From assembly GCF_000723185.1 (NCBI RefSeq), contig NZ_CBTY010000009.1, forward strand, positions 421,326 through 485,325: 64,000 nt of DNA, written 5' to 3'. Below, piece by piece: positions 57,679 through 64,000 of the stretch. The notes beneath the pieces are model-generated. The model was given only the letters and a program-made list of their open reading frames with translations, was not told the origin of the DNA and made no database searches. The translations under genes and the position numbers were made by a program. The first letter of the stretch is position 1; each line of letters opens with the position of its first letter. Source of the DNA: Candidatus Nitrosotenuis uzonensis (GTDB lineage Archaea > Thermoproteota > Nitrososphaeria > Nitrososphaerales > Nitrosopumilaceae).

Positions 57679-58350
57679 TTGAAAATAGGAATCATAGGCG
57701 GGACGGGCGGCATGGGAAAGGGCTTTGCTCTGCGCTGGTGCAAAAAGCACGATATTTTGATCGGCTCGCGTGACGCGCAAAGAGCATCTGATGCCGCAAA
57801 AGAATATTCTGATGTGGCAAGGCAAGCTTTTGGGAACATTGGCGGTGCGATATCAGGTGCTGACAACCTTTCTGTTGCAAAGCAAAGCGACGTTCTTGTT
57901 CTGGCAATACCATATGAGAATATTGATTCGGTGTGTCCTGAGCTGCTTGCAAATGTAAGAGATTCCTGTATTGTGATATCGCCCATAGTCCCGATGGTAA
58001 AGACCGATACAGGCTTTGAGTTCATACCGCTAAAAGAGGGAAAACAGTTTGCACACCAGATGGTGCAAAAATACATGAAAAACAAGCAAAAGTTGGTCTC
58101 TGCGTTTCATGTGATATCTGAGAAAAAGCTTGTCGATCCCAAGTTTGTTTTAGATTATGATATTTTCGTTTGCGGTGATGAGAAGGAATCAGTGGATGTA
58201 GTAAACTCGCTGATACTGGAAATTGAAGGACTGAGGCCGATATTTTTGGGTCCTGGCGCACTGGCATACCAGGCAGAGATTGCAACCCCGCTGCTTCTCA
58301 ATGCCATGATAAAGAACAAGCTGAAAAATCCTGGAATTAAAATTCTCTAG
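57679..58350 (+). CDS. fno: F420H2:NADP oxidoreductase
   Basis: 223 residues from TTG. N-terminal NADP Rossmann loop IGIIGGTGGMGKGFALRW with the NADP-selective SRDAQRA, then VLVLAIPYENIDSV and the F420 pocket near VSAFHVISEKKL and PGALAYQAEIATPLLLN. Transfers hydride between reduced F420 and NADP. Shows that F420 is used by this archaeon. Confidence 0.9.
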   Translation: MKIGIIGGTGGMGKGFALRWCKKHDILIGSRDAQRASDAAKEYSDVARQAFGNIGGAISGADNLSVAKQSDVLVLAIPYENIDSVCPELLANVRDSCIVISPIVPMVKTDTGFEFIPLKEGKQFAHQMVQKYMKNKQKLVSAFHVISEKKLVDPKFVLDYDIFVCGDEKESVDVVNSLILEIEGLRPIFLGPGALAYQAEIATPLLLNAMIKNKLKNPGIKIL

Positions 58351-58422
58351 ATTCGTATTTGCTTTCTAGAATGCGGATTTATATCGCGTCAAAGCCTTAT
58401 TAGTAAAATTCCTTGCTTTACT

Positions 58423-58669
58423 ATGAAAGGGCAAACCAAGCTGAAAACAGTGAATGTATCAGCAAAAGGACAGATTGCAATACCTGCGGATGTAAGAAGA
58501 TGCATGGGATTAGAAAAAGAGACAGGTGTTTGCTTACGGCTGCACGGAAAAAAATTCTTATTAAAAAATCAAACGAATTTACAAAAAACGAAGACGATTT
58601 AGTTATTTGACAAAGATTTCCGAAAAGACGGCAAAAAAACTGCGGTACAATGAAAAGGATGGCATCTGA
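58423..58669 (+). pseudogene. AbrB/MazE-type antitoxin, frameshifted twice
   Basis: Frame from ATG 58423 reads LKTVNVSAKGQIAIPADVRR then CMGLEK, the AbrB swapped-hairpin. The match then moves to another frame (RKKILIKKSNEFTKNEDDLV, ends 58610) and, after it, to a third (LTKISEKTAKKLRYNEKDGI, ends 58669). Each piece follows the normal order of one antitoxin, so two indels seem to have broken it. The toxin ORF overlaps the last piece. Confidence 0.68.
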
Positions 58670-58997
58670 GATAAGCTTTGAGCAGGACCAGATACTGTTA
58701 ATTGCTTTTCCGTTTAGCGATTTATCCAAGATGAAACAACGGCCAGTTTTGGTCTTTTCAAATAAAATTCACAATTATATATCAAGTGATTTTGTATGTT
58801 GTGATATTACTTCAAATCTTGACAATTATTCTATTCTTCTTGAGAGGGGATGTTCTGGACGGAAAGATTCCAAGACGTCACGAATAAAATTCAGCAAGAT
58901 ATTCACGCTTGAAAAATCGCTTGTTGTAAAAGAGCTAGGCAGAGTAAAGAATGAAAAGTTTAACCAAGTAAGAAAATCATTGTCGGAATTGGTGTGA
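58659..58997 (+). CDS. MazF/PemK-type endoribonuclease toxin
   Basis: 112 residues from ATG 58659. Pattern QDQILLIAFPFSDLSKMKQR, PVLVFSN, FVCCDITSNLDNYSILLE, SRIKFSKIFTLEKSLVVKEL and GRVKNEKFNQVRKSL fits the MazF barrel. Usually needs the antitoxin to be tolerated; here the antitoxin gene just upstream looks broken. Confidence 0.82.
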   Translation: MASEISFEQDQILLIAFPFSDLSKMKQRPVLVFSNKIHNYISSDFVCCDITSNLDNYSILLERGCSGRKDSKTSRIKFSKIFTLEKSLVVKELGRVKNEKFNQVRKSLSELV

Positions 58998-59026
58998 TTT
59001 ATTATACAAAAGATTTGCTTTAGTCT

Positions 59027-59257
59027 ATGGAATCGTCCCCCCAAAAAAAAGGTAGAAACTGGTATTCTGCCATGGGCGTTCTGTTTTTGGTCTCTGGTGT
59101 GATAGTACTTGTACGCGATTCCATATTGTGGAGCCCGGAGTTTGTGGTTGATTTTTTATTTGATGGCGAGATAAACTCTGCCAAGGTCTCAATCGGCATG
59201 TTAGTGTTTGGAGGATTCCTGCTTACATTTGGAATGAGGAAAAGGAATGTTCAGTAG
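59027..59257 (+). CDS. two-helix membrane protein
   Basis: 76 residues. Two membrane segments (AMGVLFLVSGVIVLVR; IGMLVFGGFLLTFGM) with polar ends. Unknown. Overlaps the next gene by 11 nt on the same strand. Confidence 0.6.
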   Translation: MESSPQKKGRNWYSAMGVLFLVSGVIVLVRDSILWSPEFVVDFLFDGEINSAKVSIGMLVFGGFLLTFGMRKRNVQ

Positions 59258-59645
59258 GGAAAAATTCCTTAAAAAACAAAAAGTGTTGCGCCTTGCAACC
59301 ATAGATAAGAAAGGAAATCCTCACTTGGTTCCTGTCTGGTACAAGTATTCTGCAAAAAAGTTCTATATTGGTACCAGCTCCAAATCACAAAAGGCAAGAA
59401 ATGTCAAAGTGAATAAAACAGTCTGCTTTTGTGTAGATGATGGAATATGGCACCCAATTTATGGTGTGATGGGTGTTGGTAAGGCAAAGCTGATTTTGAG
59501 AAAATCCAAGGTAAAAAGAGTAGCTAGTTCCATTTTATTGCGCTATTTTAAGAGCCTGAATTTAAAATCCGCAAAAGAATTGCTGGAACAGACTGATTGC
59601 ATAATAGAGATAACGCCGAAAAAAATTACTAGTTGGCAGTACTGA
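59247..59645 (+). CDS. PPOX-class FMN/F420-binding protein
   Basis: 132 residues. LRLATIDKKGNPHLVPVWYK, FYIGTSSKSQKARNVKVNK and IYGVMGVGKAKLI are typical of the split-barrel family. Substrate unknown. Converges on the aminotransferase with a 17-nt overlap. Confidence 0.84.
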   Translation: MFSREKFLKKQKVLRLATIDKKGNPHLVPVWYKYSAKKFYIGTSSKSQKARNVKVNKTVCFCVDDGIWHPIYGVMGVGKAKLILRKSKVKRVASSILLRYFKSLNLKSAKELLEQTDCIIEITPKKITSWQY

Positions 59646-60807
59646 ACTTTTCTATTTCATTTAATGCAAAGTCAAGTGTGTTCATATCCGGAAGAAACAC
59701 CAACCTAAAGTGGCCACTGCCATACTGCGTTCCAAATCCAGAGCCGTGAACGGTAAGAACGCCGGTCGTTTTTAATAACTCCATGACAAATTCCTGATCC
59801 GAGGAATACCTGTTATTTTCTATTTTCGGAAAAGCATAGAATGCACCCTTTGGGCTGGTACATGATAGTCCTGGAATAGAGTTTAGTCTTTTTACCACAA
59901 AGTCGCGTCTTTTTTTCAGCTCCGATACAAATTCATTGACGTATCCTTGCGGGCCTCGCAGTGATTCCAGTGCGGCATACTGGACTGGCAGGTTTGTCGA
60001 TATTCTCACTCGCGCTAGTTTAGGAAGGTTCTCGCGCAACGGCCTTAGCTTCTCGGATTGGTTGAATCCAATGTATCCTATTCTCCAGCCGGACATCAGG
60101 TGCACCTTGGAAAATCCGTTTAGCAGTATTATTGGCGAGTCGCTCGATACCTTGCCTATTCCGGTGAACTTTTCATCAAATACTATCTGATCGTATATTT
60201 CATCACATATGACATACAGGTCGTGCTCGTTTGCAATATCAACTATATTTTTGAGCGATTTTTCTGAAAATACCGCTCCCGTCGGGTTGTTAGGAGAGAT
60301 AAGGCATATGGCAACTGTCTTTTTTGTTATCTTTTTTCGTATATCCGCAATGTCGGGTGTGGAGTTTTTCAGATCTACTGCAAATTCTACCGGTATGCCG
60401 CCATGCAGCCTCACATATGATGCGTATGGCGGATAGTATGGTCCTGGGAGCAGCACCTCGTCTCCTTCCTCTATTATAGATGACATTACCATATCAAGTG
60501 CTTCTGAGACGCCGTTTGTCACAAGGATGTCATCTGGGCCGACTGAGAGACCTTTTGAGCTTTCTTTTTTTGCGATTGCCTCTCTCAGCTCAGGCAGTCC
60601 TTCTGATGATGCGTAATAATTGAATCCTGATTTGATTGATTTTATCATAGCTTCCTTTACGTTCTCTGGCGGCTGGAAGCCGTACTGGACAGGGTCTCCT
60701 ATGTTAAGGTAGGTGATTTTCTTTCCTTGTTTTTCGACCTGCCTTGCCGCAAGCACGATATCTCTGATTGCATATTCCACTCCGGCTACTTTTTTTGAGA
60801 CCTTCAA
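59629..60807 (-). CDS. class I/II pyridoxal-phosphate aminotransferase
   Basis: 392 residues from TTG 60807; the longer ORF would run into tRNA-Arg and is rejected. Motifs: LNIGDPVQYGF, SPNNPTGAVFSEK, CDEIYDQIVFD, PLP-Lys in LNGFSKVHLMSGWRIGY and FRLVFLPD with the carboxylate-binding Arg. Probably an aspartate/alanine/aromatic aminotransferase; substrate not resolved. Confidence 0.9.
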   Translation of the reverse strand: MKVSKKVAGVEYAIRDIVLAARQVEKQGKKITYLNIGDPVQYGFQPPENVKEAMIKSIKSGFNYYASSEGLPELREAIAKKESSKGLSVGPDDILVTNGVSEALDMVMSSIIEEGDEVLLPGPYYPPYASYVRLHGGIPVEFAVDLKNSTPDIADIRKKITKKTVAICLISPNNPTGAVFSEKSLKNIVDIANEHDLYVICDEIYDQIVFDEKFTGIGKVSSDSPIILLNGFSKVHLMSGWRIGYIGFNQSEKLRPLRENLPKLARVRISTNLPVQYAALESLRGPQGYVNEFVSELKKRRDFVVKRLNSIPGLSCTSPKGAFYAFPKIENNRYSSDQEFVMELLKTTGVLTVHGSGFGTQYGSGHFRLVFLPDMNTLDFALNEIEKFSTAN

Positions 60808-60845
60808 GCAGCTAGACAGATATTTAGCCTTGTTAAAGTGTTTTT

Positions 60846-60920
60846 GGACTCGTAGCACAGTCTGGATAGTGCGGGCGGCTTCGGACCGCCAGGTCGAGGG
60901 ATCGAAGCCCTCCGAGCCCT
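60846..60920 (+). tRNA. tRNA-Arg (TCG)
   Basis: Acceptor GGACTCG/CGAGCCC with an A-C mismatch at the third pair, D-arm GCAC/GTGC, anticodon stem GGCGG/CCGCC with loop CTTCGGA (anticodon TCG), T-arm GAGGG-ATCGAAG-CCCTC. Discriminator T. No CCA or intron. Divergent from the aminotransferase. Confidence 0.9.
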
Positions 60921-60951
60921 CTAATTTTAATAGAACAAATCAGAATCACAT

Positions 60952-61194
60952 ATGATGGCGCCCGGAATCGGCCTGATGAAAAAAAGACTGGAAACTGAAA
61001 AGCAGGCAATAGTACTTGCAGTATCTGGAATTGTAAAAAAGTATGGTGTTGCACCCGTAGATATTACCACGCTTGAGACAAAATACGATGATGAGCTTGG
61101 AGACTGGTATGTCGCTTTGGGTTTTGCTGACAAGCGTGCAGTGGTAAGGATGGATTCTGTTCATGCGACCATTTCAGAGATAAATGAGATCTAA
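60952..61194 (+). CDS. small protein of unknown function downstream of tRNA-Arg
   Basis: 80 residues (or 79 from ATG 60955). Helix-strand-helix pattern (LETEKQAIVLAVSGIVKKYG; GDWYVALGFADKRAVVRMDS). Not recognised. Starts 31 nt after the tRNA. Confidence 0.65.
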   Translation: MMAPGIGLMKKRLETEKQAIVLAVSGIVKKYGVAPVDITTLETKYDDELGDWYVALGFADKRAVVRMDSVHATISEINEI

Positions 61195-61331
61195 GTATCT
61201 TCTGAAAAAAGAATAAGATAAATTGTTTTTGAGAACTATTTGAAAAAAATTGGTACAGTTCGGTGGTGAGCCACTTGCCCACGATCATCTATTACGGTTT
61301 TAAAATAGAAAAATTCTCCCGTGCGGACGCT

Positions 61332-61514
61332 CTAAACTCCCAGTAGTTTTTTTCGGTACTGTAATAGCAGGCAGCTTTTACACATGCATTCATCATGTAT
61401 GATATCCTCTTCAGTAATCCTTGGTTCTTTAAAGCACTAGCAGGACTTGTCTTCTTGGCACTCAAAGGCAATGCCGTATCTTGCGCAGTTTTTTGCACCA
61501 ATACTATTTGGCAT
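61332..61514 (-). pseudogene. cysteine-rich zinc-type mini-protein with in-frame TAG
   Basis: Reads MPNSIGAKNCARYGIAFECQ then EDKSC, a TAG at codon 26 (61437-61439), then continues in the same frame CFKEPRITEEDIIHDECMCK and SCLLLQYRKKLLGV before a final TAG. Cysteines at 10, 19, 25, 27, 43, 45 and 48 suggest a zinc site spanning the TAG. A one-base change (AAG to TAG) would explain it; readthrough is the less likely alternative. Confidence 0.55.
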
Positions 61515-61533
61515 ATGTTGTAAAAAATTTTTA

Positions 61534-62166
61534 TTATTTTTTGAACTGCACGTTTGGCGCCTCAGGCGTTGGTATCACGATAAGGCCGCCGTCGCGCAGC
61601 TGGCCAATCAGCTGTATTACTTCTTTTTCCACCTGATTTCTTTGCAGTCCTGTTTTCTGGGCAAAAATTTCCACAAGCTCTGTTATTTTGCGCTTGCCGT
61701 TACACGATCTCCAAAAGTCAACTATGGCCTGGTTTACCATAAAGCCCTGGTTGTGCTCGTTTGCAAGGACCATGCCGCCGTCTTCCTGCTGTATTAGAGA
61801 GCCTACTCCCTGTGGCAGTGCAGTCTCATAGTCTATTGGTGCAGGATTTCCCCTTGATGAAAAGCTTTTCAGTTTTGCCCTTGCAACATCCGACATTTTA
61901 TCAAGAGTCCATGGTGGATCCCAGACTATATCGACTTTGACATTGTTAACACCTGGGACTTTTTTTGCATACCTTGTAACATCTGATACTAGTGTTTGGT
62001 GTAGCGGGCAGCCCTGTGTTGTCATTGTCATTTTGATGTGCACGTCATTTGATTCTGAAATGTCGATTCCATAGACTAGCCCCATCTCTACAATATTTAG
62101 CGGGATTTCAGGGTCCATGCACTTGGTGAGCGATTCTCGGATTTGCTCTGCTGTGATTGCTGGCAT
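61534..62166 (-). CDS. MIP18/DUF59 Fe-S assembly-type protein with PqqD-like tail
   Basis: 210 residues. Residues 1-100: DUF59 (ITAEQIRESLTKCMDPEIPL, NIVEMGLVYGIDI, MTMTTQGCPLH with the reactive Cys, VDIVWDPPWTLDKMS). Residues about 125-200 (GFMVNQAIVDFWRSCNGKRK, ITELVEIFAQKTGL) resemble the PqqD/winged-helix fold. DUF59 proteins help deliver Fe-S clusters. The fusion is noteworthy. Confidence 0.82.
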   Translation of the reverse strand: MPAITAEQIRESLTKCMDPEIPLNIVEMGLVYGIDISESNDVHIKMTMTTQGCPLHQTLVSDVTRYAKKVPGVNNVKVDIVWDPPWTLDKMSDVARAKLKSFSSRGNPAPIDYETALPQGVGSLIQQEDGGMVLANEHNQGFMVNQAIVDFWRSCNGKRKITELVEIFAQKTGLQRNQVEKEVIQLIGQLRDGGLIVIPTPEAPNVQFKK

Positions 62167-62202
62167 ATTTTCTATGTCTTTGCAAAAATGAATAAAAACT
62201 TT

Positions 62203-63264
62203 CTATTTCTTAGCTTCAAGTAACTTTTGTATAGATTCTTCGTATGGTGCTGTTGCCACGCCTGCCTCCGTGATTATCCCTGAAATTAATTCTGGGGGGG
62301 TCATATCAAAGGCCGGATTTATCACGTTGATTCCATCAGGAGCTGTCTTTTTGTCTCCAGTTTGGGTCACTTCCGTGGATTTTCTTTGCTCTATTATGAC
62401 ATCTTCGGGATTGCTTTTCATATCAAATGTAGAGAGCGGGGCTGCCACATAGAATGGGATTCCGTGCTGTTTTGCCATCAGTGCTACCTGGTATGTTCCG
62501 ATTTTGTTGTATACGTGTCCTGTTCGGAGTACCCTGTCTGCGCCCACTACAACCTTGTTTACAAGCTTGTTTGCCATCGTATAGCCTACGGCAGTATCCG
62601 GAATCAGGCTGACATCAAATCCGTCATGCTTTAGCTCAAACGCAGTAAGTCTTGAGCCTTGCTGTACAGGTCTTGTCTCTGTTGCTATTACTTTGATGTT
62701 CTTTCCTGCTTCTTTTGTTGCTCGTATGACTCCAAGTGCAGTTCCGTATGCTACAGTAGCTAGAGATCCTGCGTTGCAGTGTGTCATTATAGTGTCATTG
62801 TCGTTGAATAGTTGTGAACCATGTTTTCCCATAGTCATGTTGATTTTGATGTCATCTTCTGCCATTTGTTTTGCAGTATTCATTATCAGATCTCTGATTT
62901 CTTGTACAGTATTACCTTTTTTTGCCGCATTCATTATTTGTTCAAGACCCCATGCAAGATTAACTGCAGTAGGCCTTGTCTCAAAGAGAATTTTTCTTGC
63001 TTTTTCAAGATCTGATAAGAGTTGTTCTTTTGTTGTAGCAGTGCTTTGAAGAGATGCTAATGCAAGACCAAACGCACCAGAAACTCCAATTGCCGGTGCG
63101 CCTCTTACTACCAAATTTCTGATTGCTGATGCTACGTCATTATAATCAGAGTATTCTACAAAAACAAGTTCGTTTGGTAATTTGGTTTGATCGATCATTA
63201 CTACTTTATTATTTTTCCAGTCTACCGTTCTTAATAATGAATGAATTGTGGGTTGATTGTCCAT
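62203..63264 (-). CDS. mtnA: S-methyl-5-thioribose-1-phosphate isomerase
   Basis: 353 residues. eIF2B-alpha-like fold with VVRGAPAIGVSGAFGLALAS, TARPVQ-like ATETRPVQQGSRLTA, VVVGADRVLRTGHVYNKIGT and FYVAAPLSTFD. Isomerises methylthioribose-1-phosphate in methionine salvage. Archaeal relatives include ribose-1,5-bisphosphate isomerase, but the GAPAIG motif and length favour MtnA. Confidence 0.88.
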   Translation of the reverse strand: MDNQPTIHSLLRTVDWKNNKVVMIDQTKLPNELVFVEYSDYNDVASAIRNLVVRGAPAIGVSGAFGLALASLQSTATTKEQLLSDLEKARKILFETRPTAVNLAWGLEQIMNAAKKGNTVQEIRDLIMNTAKQMAEDDIKINMTMGKHGSQLFNDNDTIMTHCNAGSLATVAYGTALGVIRATKEAGKNIKVIATETRPVQQGSRLTAFELKHDGFDVSLIPDTAVGYTMANKLVNKVVVGADRVLRTGHVYNKIGTYQVALMAKQHGIPFYVAAPLSTFDMKSNPEDVIIEQRKSTEVTQTGDKKTAPDGINVINPAFDMTPPELISGIITEAGVATAPYEESIQKLLEAKK

Positions 63265-63298
63265 GTGATTTTAGTAATTAATTTACTGGATATATTCG

Positions 63299-63456
63299 CT
63301 ATTTTTTATCATAGGATTGTTTACCTTTTACATATTTTTTTGCTATTGTTTTTGCATTTTTTACTTTTCTTAGATACAAATTGTTGATTTCGACAGTAAT
63401 CTCTGAATAGGGTCACCAATTTCGCCAAGTCCTGCAACTACATCTTTGTACATCAT
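63299..63456 (-). pseudogene. remnant of a Rossmann dehydrogenase gene with internal deletion
   Basis: From ATG 63456 (or 63453): MMYKDVVAGLGEIGDPI then a premature stop. The Rossmann loop GLGEIG is clear. In another frame the same strand carries PYSEITVEINNLYLRKVKNA and KTIAKKYVKGKQSYDKK, a plausible C-terminus, ending at 63299. N- and C-terminal ends lie side by side, as if the middle of the gene had been lost. Confidence 0.5.
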
Positions 63457-64000
63457 GTATACAAAACAATTAAAGATAATGGTGTAATTTAACTGTGTGA
63501 ATTAAGTGTGAACTATGTATTATACTAAAATTAGTAATCCTCTTACCAACAAATTATGATCTAGTTGAGTATAGAATAAGGGCATATGTTACCACATCAC
63601 GGCAAAGCTTAATCTTGTCCAGATATCATGGATTATTTGATAAAAAGAACAAAGCAACCTGCGATACCATAACAAAATGATGGGAGTGTCCCAGTGTTGG
63701 TAAAGAAGTTGTGAGCAAGATACAAAATGATTGAAGGAGGTTCTGCTCTAACAACTACTAGGAGACCAAATTGCTATCATAGGGGTATTTGAGGATTACA
63801 ATAACTACTGCATCTGTTCTGCACTTGGATGCACGACACCAGATAAGTATCACGTAATATAGGAGATGAGAAATAGATGACGGAACTCATTACACGTTTA
63901 TGTAGAAATTGTTCTCCAAGGAGTGATATCAACTCTTAGTTTGTGCTACAGAAAAGATTTCATATGACACATACATAATTATTTGCTTTTGTAATTTCGG
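63457..64000. other. 544 nt without an intact gene; decayed coding sequence likely
   Basis: On the plus strand 63501-63677 is open for 59 codons without a good start (contains EYRIRAYVTTSRQSLILSRY and FDKKNKATCDTITK), then TGA, and the same frame continues as WECPSVGKEVVSKIQND. The rest holds many stops in every frame. Looks like an old, broken gene; identity not recognised. Confidence 0.4.

Noticed and set aside
1..64000. CRISPR array, rRNA genes, transposase or integrase genes
   Set aside because: No regularly spaced direct repeats, no rRNA sequence and no recognisable recombinase motif were seen in any frame.

Overview
The window comes from an ammonia-oxidising archaeon of the Nitrososphaerota (Thaumarchaeota), most likely the order Nitrosopumilales. 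Support comes from an AmoC gene, a thermosome, archaeal NAC, an archaeal-type intron-bearing tRNA-Lys, a secreted protein with a PEFG-CTERM tail, families of secreted proteins with a PxWxKNxAxWW repeat, plastocyanin-like copper proteins and leaderless promoters (TATA box about 25-30 nt upstream of the start codon). The DNA is AT-rich and gene-dense. I cannot name a species.

Layout. 0.1-17.5 kb is a stress and energy-sensing island: six universal stress proteins, six CBS-domain proteins (one carrying a ribosome-hibernation-like C-terminus), two Hsp20 chaperones, a PAC2 protein, two phosphoribosyltransferases, an FMN-binding oxidase-like protein and a VIT-type iron/manganese transporter. 17.6-24.5 kb holds a Met-rich membrane protein followed by a 66-bp tandem repeat, the thermosome, an ATP-cone nuclease, a stand-alone amoC and a malate/lactate-type dehydrogenase. 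24.6-36.5 kb is housekeeping: permease, UbiD decarboxylase, RuvC-like protein, NAC, PUA protein, proline dehydrogenase, nitroreductase, thioesterase, a seventh Usp, and a Ca/Na exchanger with an SLC13-type transporter.

36.5-44 kb is the most unusual part. Six copies of a 35-bp element (AAGGCATGCCGCAAA, nine variable bases, then ATnGAnTAATA) lie between genes for a sensor histidine kinase and CheY-like partner, a pentameric ligand-gated-channel homologue, a calcium-repeat membrane protein, two zinc-ribbon proteins each beside a related secreted protein, and a putative winged-helix protein. I read this as a co-regulated envelope-sensing module.

44-49.7 kb carries ferritin, secreted proteins and two small transcriptional regulators with matching palindromes in front of neighbouring genes. 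49.8-51.95 kb is a tandem insertion at the 3' end of tRNA-Lys: three copies of a 14-bp piece of the tRNA bound two cassettes, one with a PIN toxin-antitoxin pair (toxin frameshifted), one with two unknown genes inside 14-bp GC-rich inverted repeats. 52-57 kb contains the haem-copper terminal oxidase operon with cupredoxin and haem A synthase-like genes. 57-64 kb carries a histidine phosphatase, F420-dependent NADP reductase, a MazF toxin beside a decayed antitoxin, an aminotransferase, tRNA-Arg, an Fe-S assembly-type protein, MtnA, and decayed sequence at the right end.

A recurring regulatory theme is a short palindrome centred about 45-50 nt upstream of a leaderless start, just beyond the TATA box, often near a small winged-helix gene. 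At least four distinct palindrome families are visible. All functional names are from reading translations by eye; no database search was run.
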